From Metallibacterium scheffleri (lineage in GTDB: Bacteria; Pseudomonadota; Gammaproteobacteria; Xanthomonadales; Rhodanobacteraceae): a stretch of 64,000 nt of DNA. Of the stretch, positions 28,774 to 38,198 are shown one piece after another (position 1 is the first letter of the stretch; each line of letters begins with the position of its first letter). Location of the stretch: assembly GCF_002077135.1 (NCBI RefSeq), contig NZ_LDOS01000002.1:248001-312000 (forward strand), in the 5' to 3' direction. The translations under genes and the position numbers were made by a program. The notes under the pieces are model-generated. The model saw nothing but the letters and a program-made list of their open reading frames with translations, was not told the origin of the DNA and did no database searches.

Positions 28774-29777
28774 GCACAGTCCCCCGCGGTGGCGCCGCAG
28801 TGGTGGACCTCGGCGTGCATGCTGGCGATGGCCAATGCGCCCAGCAGGCCGGGCTGCGCGTGCATGATCGCGGCGCTGGGGATGCGCTCCAGCGTGGCGC
28901 CGAAACGGCCTTTGCCGGTAAAGCGCGCGCGAAAATCGCCGCCGCGCAAACGCGGCAGCAATTGCGGAATCAGCCCGCCGGCCAGCAGCACGCCATCCCA
29001 GGCACCGTACGCCAGCACCAGATCCCCGGCCACGCCGCCGAGGATCAGCGCGAAGCGCTCCAGCGCCGCCAGCGCCAGCGCGTTGCCGCGCAGCGCGTCG
29101 GAGGTGACCGCTTCGGGCGTCAGTGCCGGCGCCGGTTCGCTGCGGACTTCACCCAGCGCGCGGTACAAGTTCAACAGCCCGCTGCCGCAGATCAGGCGCT
29201 CGTTGGACACGCGCCCGAAGCGCGCGGCGAGCACGCGCAGCAGTTCGATTTCCAGCGCGTCCTGCGGGGCGAAGCCGATGTGGCCGCCTTCGGTTTCCAT
29301 CACCAGCCAGCGCCCGCCGCGACGCAACACGGCGGTGGCGCCGAGACCGGTGCCCGGCCCCAGCACGGCGAAACAACCATCGGTGGCGGCCGCAAGATCG
29401 GGCAGGCTGGGGCCGATCGCCACCATGTCGTCGGCGGTCAGCGCGGGCAGGCTGGCACCCATCGCGGCGAAATCATTGACCAGCTTGATGCGCGGGATCT
29501 CCAGCAGCGCGCGCAGCGCGGTGCAGTCGATCTGCCAAGGATGATTGGTGATCTGCGCGCGGCCTTGCTCGACGCGCCCGGCCACGGCAAACACCGCGAC
29601 CTCGGGCTTGGCGCCGTGCGCACGCAGATAGCTGCGCGCGGCGGCTTCCAGCGATGGATGCTCGGCCACGCGCAGGCTGACCAGGCTGGCATGGTCCACG
29701 CCGTGCTCGGCATCGGCCAGTACCAGACGCAGGTTGGTGCCGCCGACATCGGCGAGCAGCACGTTGGCCGCGCTCAT
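28770..29777 (-). CDS. glk: Glucokinase
   Basis: A 335-residue ROK-unrelated bacterial glucokinase (Glk family): phosphate loop LADVGGTNLRL, catalytic Asp in KLVNDFAAMG, LGPGTGLGATAVL, and ETEGGHIGFAP. It makes glucose 6-phosphate, feeding zwf. The ATG at 29777 overlaps the zwf stop (4 nt) and its stop overlaps the pgl ATG, so the three genes are coupled. Together with the beta-glucosidase it turns imported glucosides into pathway substrate. Confidence 0.95.
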   Translation of the reverse strand: MSAANVLLADVGGTNLRLVLADAEHGVDHASLVSLRVAEHPSLEAAARSYLRAHGAKPEVAVFAVAGRVEQGRAQITNHPWQIDCTALRALLEIPRIKLVNDFAAMGASLPALTADDMVAIGPSLPDLAAATDGCFAVLGPGTGLGATAVLRRGGRWLVMETEGGHIGFAPQDALEIELLRVLAARFGRVSNERLICGSGLLNLYRALGEVRSEPAPALTPEAVTSDALRGNALALAALERFALILGGVAGDLVLAYGAWDGVLLAGGLIPQLLPRLRGGDFRARFTGKGRFGATLERIPSAAIMHAQPGLLGALAIASMHAEVHHCGATAGDCA

Positions 29778-31219
29778 GCCGAGCCCTTGGCGTGCGCGAC
29801 GCCGGATATCGCCGAGGGCAGGAACGGCATCGCCGTCTGTGGACCCCACGAACCGGCCGGGTAGGGCTGCAGCGCGCAGTCGGCGCCGCGCCAGGCATCG
29901 GCGATGCTGTCGATCCACTTCCATGCGGCTTCGACTTCATCATCGCGCACGAACAGCGCGTGACGGCCATTGAGTGCATCCAGGAACAGGCGCTCGTAGG
30001 CGATGCGGCGGCGGCGCGTCGGCGCCACGGACAGATTCAGCGGCAGCGACTGCAGCTCCATCGCGCCCCATTCCGGTCCGGCCAGGCTACTCATCAGTTG
30101 CAGTTCGATGTTTTCCTCGGGCTGCAGACGCACCAGCAGGCGGTTGGGCGCGGCTTGCTGGCGATTGGGTTTCTCGAACAACCAGTGCGAGACCGGCTTG
30201 AAGGTGACCACGATCTGCGTGGAGCGTGTGGCCAGGCGCTTGCCGTGCACCAGATTGAACGGCACCCCGGCCCAGCGCCAGTTGTCGATGTGCGCGCGCA
30301 GGGCAACGAAGGTTTCCACCGATTGCCCTTCGAGCTGGTTGAAGCCGCCCACTGGTTGCGCGCCGACCACACCGGCCTGGTACACGCCGCGTACCGATTC
30401 ACCCGGTGCCATCGCGGTAGTGAACGGACGCAGCGCGCGCAGCACCATGAGTTTTTGATCGCGCACGGTGTCGGCGTCCATCGCGGCCGGTGGTTCCATG
30501 GCGATCAGGCAGAGCATCTGCAGCATGTGGTTCTGCACCATGTCGCGCAGCGCGCCGTAACGCGAGTAATACTGCTCGCGCCCGTCCACGCCGGCGGTCT
30601 CGGCCACCAGCAGGTCGACGCGCTCGATCCAGCGCCGGCTCCATACGGCTTCCAGCAGGGTGTTGCCGAAACGCAGCGCCAGCAGGTTCTGCACCGTGGC
30701 CTTGCCGAGGTAGTGGTCGAGGCGGAATACGCGCGCTTCGGGCACGCAGGTGGCGATGGCGGCATTGATGGCGCGCGCGCTGGCCAGATCGCTGCCGATG
30801 GGTTTTTCCAGCATCAGGCGCGAGGGTTCTTCGAGCAGGCCAGCCAGCTTCAGACCTTGCGCGATGGGCACGAACAAATCCGGCGGCACCGCCAGATAGC
30901 TGAGCACGCCGCCGCGCGGGTCGACCTTCAGCGTCGCGGCCAGCGTCTCCGGCTGGCTCAGATCGACCGAGGTATACGTGGTGCGCGCGAGCAGTTCGCG
31001 CAGCGCGTCCGCATCGCATGCATCGCCGGCGCGCCGGGCGATGCGCTCGCTCAGCCATTGATGGAACGCCGCATCCGATTCGAAGCGGGTCTTGCCGACG
31101 GCGTGGATGCGGAAGTTGGCGGGCAGCAGCCGGTCGCGCAGCAGATTGGCGAGTGCCGGCACGACCTGGCCGGCGGCCAGGTCTCCGGTGGCGCCGAACA
31201 GTACAAGTTGCTCGTGCAT
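29774..31219 (-). CDS. zwf: Glucose-6-phosphate 1-dehydrogenase
   Basis: A 481-residue enzyme with the coenzyme motif GATGDLAAG near the N-terminus and the active-site RLDHYLGKATVQNLLALRF. G6PDH oxidises glucose 6-phosphate to 6-phosphogluconolactone with NADP or NAD. The ATG shares one base with the upstream beta-glucosidase stop (TGATG) and the gene overlaps glk by 4 nt, showing tight coupling through the operon. Length is normal for the family. Confidence 0.96.
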   Translation of the reverse strand: MHEQLVLFGATGDLAAGQVVPALANLLRDRLLPANFRIHAVGKTRFESDAAFHQWLSERIARRAGDACDADALRELLARTTYTSVDLSQPETLAATLKVDPRGGVLSYLAVPPDLFVPIAQGLKLAGLLEEPSRLMLEKPIGSDLASARAINAAIATCVPEARVFRLDHYLGKATVQNLLALRFGNTLLEAVWSRRWIERVDLLVAETAGVDGREQYYSRYGALRDMVQNHMLQMLCLIAMEPPAAMDADTVRDQKLMVLRALRPFTTAMAPGESVRGVYQAGVVGAQPVGGFNQLEGQSVETFVALRAHIDNWRWAGVPFNLVHGKRLATRSTQIVVTFKPVSHWLFEKPNRQQAAPNRLLVRLQPEENIELQLMSSLAGPEWGAMELQSLPLNLSVAPTRRRRIAYERLFLDALNGRHALFVRDDEVEAAWKWIDSIADAWRGADCALQPYPAGSWGPQTAMPFLPSAISGVAHAKGSA

Positions 31220-32580
31220 CAGGGGTCCTCGTGCAGCGCGGCTCCATTGCTGGCGACCACGCGACTGTAATAGCGAGCGCTATCCTTTGGGGTGCGCTGC
31301 TGGGTGGCGTAATTGATGTGCACCAGCCCGAAGCGTTTGGCAAAACCCAGCGACCACTCGAAGTTGTCCAGCAGCGACCACGCCATGTAGCCGCGAACAT
31401 CCGAGCCGGCCGCGATTGCCGCATGCATCGCGCCGATATGCTTGCGAAGATAATCCACGCGCAACGCATCGGCCACCCGGCCATTTTCCGCGACCGGGGG
31501 ATCGTAGAACGCCGCGCCGTTCTCGGTGATGTAGACCGGCGGATTGGCGTAGCGTTCCCGGATCCACGCCAGCGTATCGGTGAGCCCCTGCGGGAACACT
31601 TCCCAACTGGTTTCGGTGTACGTGGCTTGCGGCTGGATCACGCGCCCGGCACGCACCGGCCAGGCTTCGGGCGCGTCGCGGGTGACGCTGCGCGTGTAGT
31701 AGTTCAAGCCGATGAAATCGAGCTTCTGCTTGATCAGCTCGTGATCGGCGGCGGGCCATTCCGGCCACGCGGCGCCGAAGATCTCGCGCATCTCCTCCGG
31801 ATAGCGGCCGAGAAACACCGGATCGAGGTACTGGCCATTCATGTAGGCGTGCGCGCGGCGCGTGGCAGCCTGATCGGCAGCGCTGTCGCTGGCGGCGTAC
31901 TTGGGCTCCAGATTCACCACCAGGCCGATCTGGTGCTTGCCGACGCTGCGGTAGCGCTGCACCGCGGCGCCGTGCGCGCGCAGCAAGTGGTGCGTGGCGA
32001 TGGGCGCCTCGTACAGGCTGCGGTGGCCGGGCGCCAGCGCGCCATGCAGATAGCCGCCGTCGGTGACCACCCAGGGTTCGTTGAGCGTGGCCCAGTGGCG
32101 CACGCGGCCGTCCAGCGCCTTGAACATCACGTCGGCGTAATCGGCGAACCAGTGCGCGATGTCCGGGTTGAGCCAGCCGCCACGGTCGTCCAGTGCCGCC
32201 GGCAGATCCCAGTGGAACAGCGTGGTCAGCGGGGTGATGCCGTGCGCCAGCAGTTCATCGACCAGGCGCGAGTAGAAATCGAGGCCCTTGGTGTTGACCG
32301 TGCCGCGCCCCTCGGGCAGCACGCGCGCCCAGGCCACGCTGAAGCGATACGCGCGCAGGCCGAGGTCGGCCATCATGCGCACGTCCTCGCGCCAGCGCCG
32401 ATAGTGATCGCAGGCCACATCGCCGGTGTCGCCGCCGATGGTCAGACCCGGGGTATGCACGAAACGCTCCCAGATGCTGGGGCCGGCGCCGTCGGCCAGC
32501 GGCGAGCCTTCGATCTGATAGGCCGAAGTCGCGGTGCCCCAGAGAAAATGCTCCGGGAAAGTCGTGTCGTGCTGGGTCAT
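31219..32580 (-). CDS. bglB: Family 1 glycoside hydrolase (beta-glucosidase)
   Basis: A 453-residue GH1 enzyme. The acid/base Glu is in ATLNEPW and the nucleophile Glu in VYITENGAAF; the N-terminal FLWGTATSAYQIEG and GVHYYT-like GLNYYTRS segments fit. No signal peptide, so it acts in the cytoplasm on imported cellobiose-like glucosides. It is the first gene of the Entner-Doudoroff operon. The ATG at 32580 is where GH1 homology begins; the LacI-type palindrome lies 32 nt upstream. Confidence 0.94.
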   Translation of the reverse strand: MTQHDTTFPEHFLWGTATSAYQIEGSPLADGAGPSIWERFVHTPGLTIGGDTGDVACDHYRRWREDVRMMADLGLRAYRFSVAWARVLPEGRGTVNTKGLDFYSRLVDELLAHGITPLTTLFHWDLPAALDDRGGWLNPDIAHWFADYADVMFKALDGRVRHWATLNEPWVVTDGGYLHGALAPGHRSLYEAPIATHHLLRAHGAAVQRYRSVGKHQIGLVVNLEPKYAASDSAADQAATRRAHAYMNGQYLDPVFLGRYPEEMREIFGAAWPEWPAADHELIKQKLDFIGLNYYTRSVTRDAPEAWPVRAGRVIQPQATYTETSWEVFPQGLTDTLAWIRERYANPPVYITENGAAFYDPPVAENGRVADALRVDYLRKHIGAMHAAIAAGSDVRGYMAWSLLDNFEWSLGFAKRFGLVHINYATQQRTPKDSARYYSRVVASNGAALHEDP

Positions 32581-32611
32581 GGAGTGGCGTCCGGAGCGTG
32601 GCGGATGATGA

Positions 32612-32625
32612 TGTAAACGGTTACA
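32612..32625. promoter_or_regulatory. LacI-family-type operator between bglB and the MalK-like gene
   Basis: TGTAAACGGTTACA is a 14-bp near-perfect palindrome (six of seven pairs) with a central CG, the layout typical of LacI-family operators. It sits in the 103-nt divergent gap, 32 nt from bglB and 59 nt from the ATPase gene, so one regulator could control both sides. HexR sites, the other Entner-Doudoroff operators, have TGTAA and TTACA spaced by five rather than four bases. No LacI gene is in the window. Confidence 0.7.
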
Positions 32626-32683
32626 TTGCAGAATAACTGAACGTGCCGTGGCTGGGTAGCGCGCGGTCCGCGGAGAACTGTTG

Positions 32684-33796
32684 ATGGGCGGTGTGAAGCT
32701 CGAAAATGTGCGCAAGGTCTATCCCAACGGCCGCGCCGCGGTCGCTGGTGCCAGCTTCGAGGTGCAGCCGGGCGAACTGATCGTATTCGTCGGGCCCTCG
32801 GGCTGCGGCAAAACCACCTTGCTGCGCATGATCGCCGGGCTGGAAGAAATCAGCTCCGGCACGCTCAGCATCGCCGGGCGCGTGGTCAACGACCTGCCGC
32901 CCAAGGATCGCGACATCGCCATGGTGTTCCAGAACTATGCGTTGTATCCGCACATGAGCGTGGCCGAGAACATGGGTTTCGGCCTCAGGCTGCGCGGCTT
33001 GGCGCGCAGCGCGATCGAAACCAAGGTGAGTGATGCGGCGACCATGCTGGGTCTTGACCACGTGCTGAAAATGAAGCCTGGACAGCTCTCCGGCGGCCAG
33101 CAGCAGCGCGTGGCGGTGGGGCGCGCGCTGGTGCGTGAGCCCAAGGTTTTTCTGCTCGATGAGCCGTTGTCCAATCTCGATGCCAAGATGCGCCTGAGCA
33201 TGCGCGTGGAGATCGCGCGCCTGCACCGGCGTCTGGGCACGACGATGATCTATGTCACCCACGACCAGATCGAGGCGATGACGCTGGGCCAGCGCATCGT
33301 GGTACTGAAGGACGGCGTGATCCAGCAGATCGACACGCCGATGCGGCTGTATCGCGAACCGGTCAACCTGTTCGTGGCCGAGTTCCTCGGCAGTCCGGCG
33401 ATGAACACGCTGCGCGGGATTTATCGCGCGGCCGCCTCCGGCAGCATCGAGCTGTCCGCCGACACGCGCATCGCACTGGGTCTGGCGCCGGCGACGCAGG
33501 CGCGTCTGACGGCGTACGACGGGCGCAAGATGGTGCTGGGCTTGCGCCCGGAGCAACTGCGCCTGGCCGATGCGGCCACGCCGCGCGACTGGCCACGCTG
33601 CACTGCGCAGGTGGATGTGGTCGAACCCGTCGGTAGCGAAGTGTTCGTGGAGATGCGCTGGGGTGCCTGCGCGCTCACCGCGCGCCTGGCGCCCGACTGC
33701 CTGCCCGCGGTGGGCGATCATCTCGAGCTGGGCTTCGATCCGGCCGCGCTGCATTTTTTCGATGCCGAGAGCGAAGCGCGCATCGACAGCGCGTGA
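32684..33796 (+). CDS. Sugar ABC transporter ATP-binding protein, MalK/UgpC type
   Basis: A 370-residue ATPase: Walker A GPSGCGKTT, Q-loop FQNYALYPHMSV, signature LSGGQQQRVAVGRAL, Walker B FLLDEPLSNLD, switch His in YVTHDQ, then an OB-fold (TOBE) regulatory domain from about residue 240. This is the MalK/UgpC/MsmK type that energises sugar importers. No permease or binding-protein gene is nearby, so it probably serves transporters encoded elsewhere. GGAG lies 8 nt before the ATG; a TTG directly before it is less likely. Likely co-regulated with bglB. Confidence 0.92.
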   Translation: MGGVKLENVRKVYPNGRAAVAGASFEVQPGELIVFVGPSGCGKTTLLRMIAGLEEISSGTLSIAGRVVNDLPPKDRDIAMVFQNYALYPHMSVAENMGFGLRLRGLARSAIETKVSDAATMLGLDHVLKMKPGQLSGGQQQRVAVGRALVREPKVFLLDEPLSNLDAKMRLSMRVEIARLHRRLGTTMIYVTHDQIEAMTLGQRIVVLKDGVIQQIDTPMRLYREPVNLFVAEFLGSPAMNTLRGIYRAAASGSIELSADTRIALGLAPATQARLTAYDGRKMVLGLRPEQLRLADAATPRDWPRCTAQVDVVEPVGSEVFVEMRWGACALTARLAPDCLPAVGDHLELGFDPAALHFFDAESEARIDSA

Positions 33797-34193
33797 CGGA
33801 GCCTGGGCCATGGCCCCGGGATTCCGGGCTCGCCCGGGACACGTGCATAGCGCAGCGCCGGTTACCGGGCTGCATCGTCCCGGACGACGCGCAGTGCCGA
33901 TCGGGGATCCAGGGCTGACGCGACGTTGCGTCGATGCTCCTGCCGGCGCGGTCGCGCCGCCAATCGGCGCCGGTAATTAATCAGGCACCGTCTTGCAGCG
34001 GTTGCGACGACTTGCTATGGATGGTCTGGCGACGGTCGAAGCCTCGTGCATCGTCGTCAGCGCGGGCCGGCGCCTGCTGCCGCGCAACATCGCGATATGC
34101 TTCGATGCCTACCTAGGCGTCGCAGGCCCGCGCGCGAGTTGCTATTGCCGGACGATACGATCCGGGCGTGCGTCGTCGCATGGAGATCTCGTC
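33797..34193. other. 397-nt gap without a recognisable gene
   Basis: The gap between the MalK-like gene and the MgtC-like gene starts with GC-rich inverted segments (CCCGGG repeats near 33815-33840) that could help end the upstream transcript, but there is no T run. The rest includes short open frames without family resemblance or ribosome binding sites. I see no riboswitch or magnesium leader that I can name. Confidence 0.4.
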
Positions 34194-35435
34194 GTGGACA
34201 TTACCGCCTTGATGGGCCTGATCGCCGCGCTGGGCAGCGGGCTGCTGCTCGGCATCGAGCGCGAACGCCACAAGGGCCGCGGTCCGCGGCGCCAACCGTT
34301 GGGATTGCGCAGCTTTCTGTTGGCAGCGCTGGCTGGCGCGGTCGCCATCCGGCTGGGCGATGCGGCGCTGGCGGTGACGCTGCTGGCCGCCGCGGCGTTC
34401 GCGCTGGCCGGCTACCTGCGCGCGCGCGACGACGATCCCGGCCTGACCACCGAGTTGGCGCTGCTGCTGACAGTCCTGCTCGGCGCGCTGGCGATGCATG
34501 CGCCGGCAGGGGCGGCGGCGCTGGCGGTGCTGACCACGCTGGCGCTGGCTGCGAAGACGCGGCTGCATCATTTCGCGCGGCGCGCGCTCAGCGCCGAAGA
34601 ATTGCACGCGGGCTTGCTGCTGGCGGCCGCCGTGCTGGTGATCCTGCCGCTGTTGCCGGACCGCCCGCTCGCGTTGCTGGCCGGACTGAATCTGCGCACG
34701 CTGTGGGTATTGGCGTTGCTGGTGATGGCGATCGAGAGTCTCGGCCACGTCGCGCTGCGCCTGCTGGGTCCGGCGCGCGGACTGGCGCTCAGCGGCCTGA
34801 TCGGCGGGTTTGTCTCCAGCACCGCCACCATCGGCGCGATGGGCCAGCGCGCGCGGCAGCAGCCGGCGCTGTTCGCGGCCTGCCTCGGCGGCGCGCTGCT
34901 GTCGAACATCGCCACCGTGCTGCAGCTGGCGCTGCTGGTCGGCGCGCTGGCGCCGGAACTGCTGCTGCATCTGTCGGCGCCGCTGCTGGCGGCCAGCGTG
35001 GCGGCGCTGCTGGCGGCGGCGATCGCATTGCGTCGTGGCGCGGCGCGCATGGAACGCGTGGCATTGCCGTTGCGGCGGCGGCCCTTCGATCCGCGCCATG
35101 CGCTGGGTTTCGCGCTGCTGGTCAGCGCGGCGCTGCTCGGGGCGGACGCGGCGCGGCGCGCGCTCGGGGCGACCGGCGCGCTGCTGGCGGCGACCGCGGC
35201 CGGATTGGCCGATGCGCATGCCGCCGCGGTCTCGGTCGCGCAGTTGACGGTGGATGGACATCTGTCGTCCGGGCTGGCACCGGTCGCGGTGCTGGCGGCT
35301 TTCAGCAGCAACGCGCTCAGCAAGTGCGCCGCGGCATGGATCGCCGGCGGGCCGCGGTTCGCGGCGCCGCTGGCCGCCGCGCAGGCGGCGATCATCGGTG
35401 CGGCGTGGGCGACGTGGCGGATCGTCGGCGCTTGA
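34194..35435 (+). CDS. MgtC/SapB family membrane protein with DUF4010
   Basis: A 413-residue Ala/Leu-rich membrane protein. The N-terminal part has the MgtC/SapB pattern GLIAALGSGLLLGIERERHKG, then several helices; the C-terminal two-thirds fits DUF4010, with LSGLIGGFVSSTATIGAMGQRAR and AAFSSNALSKCAAAWIAGG. About 12 membrane segments. MgtC domains occur in proteins linked to magnesium homeostasis, but the DUF4010 type is uncharacterised. GTG start chosen for GGAG 8 nt upstream. Confidence 0.82.
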   Translation: MDITALMGLIAALGSGLLLGIERERHKGRGPRRQPLGLRSFLLAALAGAVAIRLGDAALAVTLLAAAAFALAGYLRARDDDPGLTTELALLLTVLLGALAMHAPAGAAALAVLTTLALAAKTRLHHFARRALSAEELHAGLLLAAAVLVILPLLPDRPLALLAGLNLRTLWVLALLVMAIESLGHVALRLLGPARGLALSGLIGGFVSSTATIGAMGQRARQQPALFAACLGGALLSNIATVLQLALLVGALAPELLLHLSAPLLAASVAALLAAAIALRRGAARMERVALPLRRRPFDPRHALGFALLVSAALLGADAARRALGATGALLAATAAGLADAHAAAVSVAQLTVDGHLSSGLAPVAVLAAFSSNALSKCAAAWIAGGPRFAAPLAAAQAAIIGAAWATWRIVGA

Positions 35436-35456
35436 GTTGACGGCGGGCCGCGCGGC

Positions 35457-36000
35457 TCAACCGGCCGCGCCGCGGCTGCTGTCGCGGTCCACCAGTTCCA
35501 CCCCCGCATGCGCCAGCGCGTCCAGCGCGCGCAGCTCGGCGACCGCCTCGCGGCGCTGGAACAGCAGCAGGTCGAGCGGATACCACAGCATCACCCAGCC
35601 GAGGATCTGCACGCCCTCGCCCAGCCAGTCGAGCAGCGGCAGCCGGCGCAGCTCCTGGCCGACCAGGGTGGTCGAGGCCAGGATCAGCATGCCGACCAGC
35701 AGCGCCCGCCACGCCAGGCGCATGCGCGCGCAGCAGCCGCGCGGCCTGGTCGCGCTCGTAGGTGAAGTGGTTGTGCACCGCCGCGTCGATGGTGTCGGCC
35801 GCGTCGCGCAGCTCGGGCGGCAGGTGCACGCGCAGGCGCAGGGCGCCGCGCGGCTCGAGTTCCTGCGCGTAGGAGAGCAGATAGCGATGCGCGTGCGGAT
35901 CCAGCGCGCGTTCGCGGAACGGCGCCGGGTCGAGCACGTCGAACAGTTGCGCGAGGCTGTGCAGCTCGAGCTCGATGGTGGGGACAGCAGCATTCGCCAT
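35457..36000 (-). pseudogene. Unknown membrane-associated protein, frameshifted
   Basis: Two frames read as one protein. From the ATG at 36000 the first gives MANAAVPTIELELHSLAQLF, then LDPHAHRYLLSYAQEL and FTYERDQAARLLR. After a (GC)4 run at 35724-35731 the second frame continues RMRLAWRALLVGMLILASTTL with two hydrophobic helices (LVGMLILASTTLVG and VQILGWVMLWYPLDLLLF) and a plausible tail. The length would be about 180 residues. Neither half alone looks complete. I do not recognise the family. Either a real two-base slip or an assembly error. Confidence 0.6.
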
Positions 36001-36233
36001 GCAGCCGATTCTGCCGGGCGCCGCGGTCGTGCGCGAGCGCCGCAGGCTGGGCCTTGCAGATCAAACGCTTTCCCGCAGTGTCAGCGCCGTGGGCTGGGCT
36101 GACAGACCCGGCGCTCTCCCTCGGTACCGGACTGGGATATGCAGCCCAGCCTGCCCGCATGCCACCCTGCGGCCAGATCCCGTGCGAGCGGGCCATCCAT
36201 GGCCTGCACGGGACGCGCTCGTCCCGACCGCGC

Positions 36234-37247
36234 TCAGCGCGCTGCCATCAGCGCCAGCGTCATGTCCAGCATGCGGTTGGAGAAGCCCCACTCGTTGTCG
36301 TACCAACTGAGCACCTTGACCAGGGTGCCGCCCATCACGCGCGTCTGGGTGGCGTCGTAGATGCTCGACAGCGGGTTGTGGTTGAAGTCCACCGACACCA
36401 GCGGCTTGCTGTTGATGCCGAGGATGCCCTTCAGCGCACCCGCGCTGGCTTCCCTGATCGCGGTGTCGATCTCGTCCTTGCTGGTGGCGCGCGCGGCGAC
36501 GAAGGTCAGATCGACCACCGACACGTTGATGGTCGGCACGCGCATGGCGAAGCCGTCGAGCTTGCCGTTGAGCTCCGGCAGTACCAGGCCGACCGCGGCG
36601 GCGGCGCCGGTCTTGGTCGGGATCTGGCTCATGGTGGCGCTGCGCGCGCGACGCAAATCCTTGTGAAAGACGTCGGTCAGCACCTGATCGTTGGTATACG
36701 AGTGGATGGTGGTCATCAGCCCGTGCACGATGCCGACCCTGGCGTGCAGCACCTTGGCCAGCGGCGCCAGGCAGTTGGTGGTGCAACTGGCGTTGGAGAT
36801 CACCTGATGACCGGCCTTGAGCTGGTCGTGGTTGACGCCCATGACGAAGGTGCCGTCCACATCGCTGCCGCCCGGTGCGGAGATGATCACCTTCTTGGCG
36901 CCGCCGGCCAGATGCGCACCGGCCTTGGCCTTGCTGGTGAACAGCCCGGTGCATTCCAGCACCACGTCCACGCCCAACGCGCCCCAGGGCAGTTTGGTCG
37001 GATCACGCTCGGCGCACACCTTGATGCGGTCGCCTTTGACGACCAGATCGCCGCCGTCCACCGAGACCTCATGTGGGAAGCGCCCGTGCGCGGTGTCGTA
37101 CTGGGTCAGATGGGCGTTGGTTTCGGCATCGCCGAGGTCGTTGATGGCGACGATCCGAATCGCGTCGGTGCGATTGGCCTCGTACAGCGCGCGCAGGATG
37201 TTGCGGCCGATGCGGCCGTAGCCGTTGATGGCGACCTTGATGGGCAT
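36234..37247 (-). CDS. gapA: Type I glyceraldehyde-3-phosphate dehydrogenase
   Basis: A 337-residue enzyme: NAD-binding [17 protein letters not shown], catalytic Cys155 in [37 protein letters not shown], and [13 protein letters not shown]. It oxidises the glyceraldehyde 3-phosphate released by Eda, so it follows naturally from the Entner-Doudoroff operon 10 kb away. Single-gene unit; the 233-nt gap downstream shows nothing clear. Divergent from the S1/P1 nuclease. Confidence 0.97.
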   Translation of the reverse strand: MPIKVAINGYGRIGRNILRALYEANRTDAIRIVAINDLGDAETNAHLTQYDTAHGRFPHEVSVDGGDLVVKGDRIKVCAERDPTKLPWGALGVDVVLECTGLFTSKAKAGAHLAGGAKKVIISAPGGSDVDGTFVMGVNHDQLKAGHQVISNASCTTNCLAPLAKVLHARVGIVHGLMTTIHSYTNDQVLTDVFHKDLRRARSATMSQIPTKTGAAAAVGLVLPELNGKLDGFAMRVPTINVSVVDLTFVAARATSKDEIDTAIREASAGALKGILGINSKPLVSVDFNHNPLSSIYDATQTRVMGGTLVKVLSWYDNEWGFSNRMLDMTLALMAAR

Positions 37248-37364
37248 GACGAGCGTCCTCAGGCGGGTTGCGGAAACGCGATCTTATCGGCAACGTGACC
37301 TTCGGGCGATGTGCCGCCCCGCGTCGCGCTACCACACTGGCACGCATTGATCCGGAGACTTCGC

Positions 37365-38198
37365 ATGCGCTCGATCCATCGCGGCATCCTGCTGTGCCTC
37401 GGCCTGCTGGCCACCACGCCGGCCTTCGCTTGGGGTCCGCTCGGGCATCGCATCGTGGCCGATCTGGCCGACGCGCAATTGGCGCCGGGCGCACGCGCGC
37501 AGGTCGATGCGCTGCTGGCCAGCGAGCACATGCAAAGCATGGCCGACATCGCCAACTGGGCCGACACGCTGCGCGACGATCCGGCGCAGGCCGCGCTGGG
37601 CAAGGCCACCGCGCCGCTGCACTACGTCAACATGCACGGCTCCTGCGATTACAAACCCGCGCTCGACTGCCCGGACGGTCAGTGCGTGGTCGGCGCCATC
37701 AACCATTACGCCGCGATCCTGGGCAACCGCAGACTGCCTGTGGCCGCGCGCGCGCAGGCGCTGAACTTTGTCGTGCATTTCGTCGGCGACGTCAACCAGC
37801 CGCTGCACGCCGGCTACCAGCAGGACCGTGGCGCCAACGACTATCAGGTGCAGTTTGATGGACAGGGCAGCAACCTGCATCGCATGTGGGATTCGGGCCT
37901 GCTGTCCACGCGCCATCTGGATGCGCTCGATTACACCGCGCTGCTGCAGAAGCAGGGACCGGTGACGCTGCCGGCGCCGATCGCGCCGCTGGACAATCCG
38001 CCCGCGCAGTGGGCCGAGGAATCCTGCAAGGTGGTGATGAACGAGGGCGTGTATCCGCAAGGCCACGTCATCGGCCAGAGTTACATCGAGCGCGAGCGCC
38101 CGATCGCCGAGCGGCAACTGCGCATCGCCGGCAAGCGCCTGGCCGATCTGCTCAATCGCGTGCTGGGCGATTCGCGCACGGTTTCGACGCCGCGGTAA
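37365..38198 (+). CDS. S1/P1 family zinc nuclease, secreted
   Basis: A 277-residue protein with a signal peptide cleaved at AFA|W23, so the mature protein starts with Trp, whose N-terminal amine binds zinc in this family. Other ligands appear in WGPLGHRIVADLA, the Asp in MADIANWADTL, HYVN, NFVVHFVGDVNQPLHAGY (HxxxD) and NLHRMWDSGLL. It degrades single-stranded DNA/RNA and 3' nucleotides outside the cytoplasm. The ATG at 37365 is preferred because GGAG precedes it and the signal peptide begins there. Confidence 0.92.
   Translation: MRSIHRGILLCLGLLATTPAFAWGPLGHRIVADLADAQLAPGARAQVDALLASEHMQSMADIANWADTLRDDPAQAALGKATAPLHYVNMHGSCDYKPALDCPDGQCVVGAINHYAAILGNRRLPVAARAQALNFVVHFVGDVNQPLHAGYQQDRGANDYQVQFDGQGSNLHRMWDSGLLSTRHLDALDYTALLQKQGPVTLPAPIAPLDNPPAQWAEESCKVVMNEGVYPQGHVIGQSYIERERPIAERQLRIAGKRLADLLNRVLGDSRTVSTPR

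Noticed and set aside
32612-32625. HexR operator for the Entner-Doudoroff operon
   Set aside because: The TGTAA and TTACA arms are four bases apart with a central CG; HexR sites have five, so a LacI-type reading fits better.
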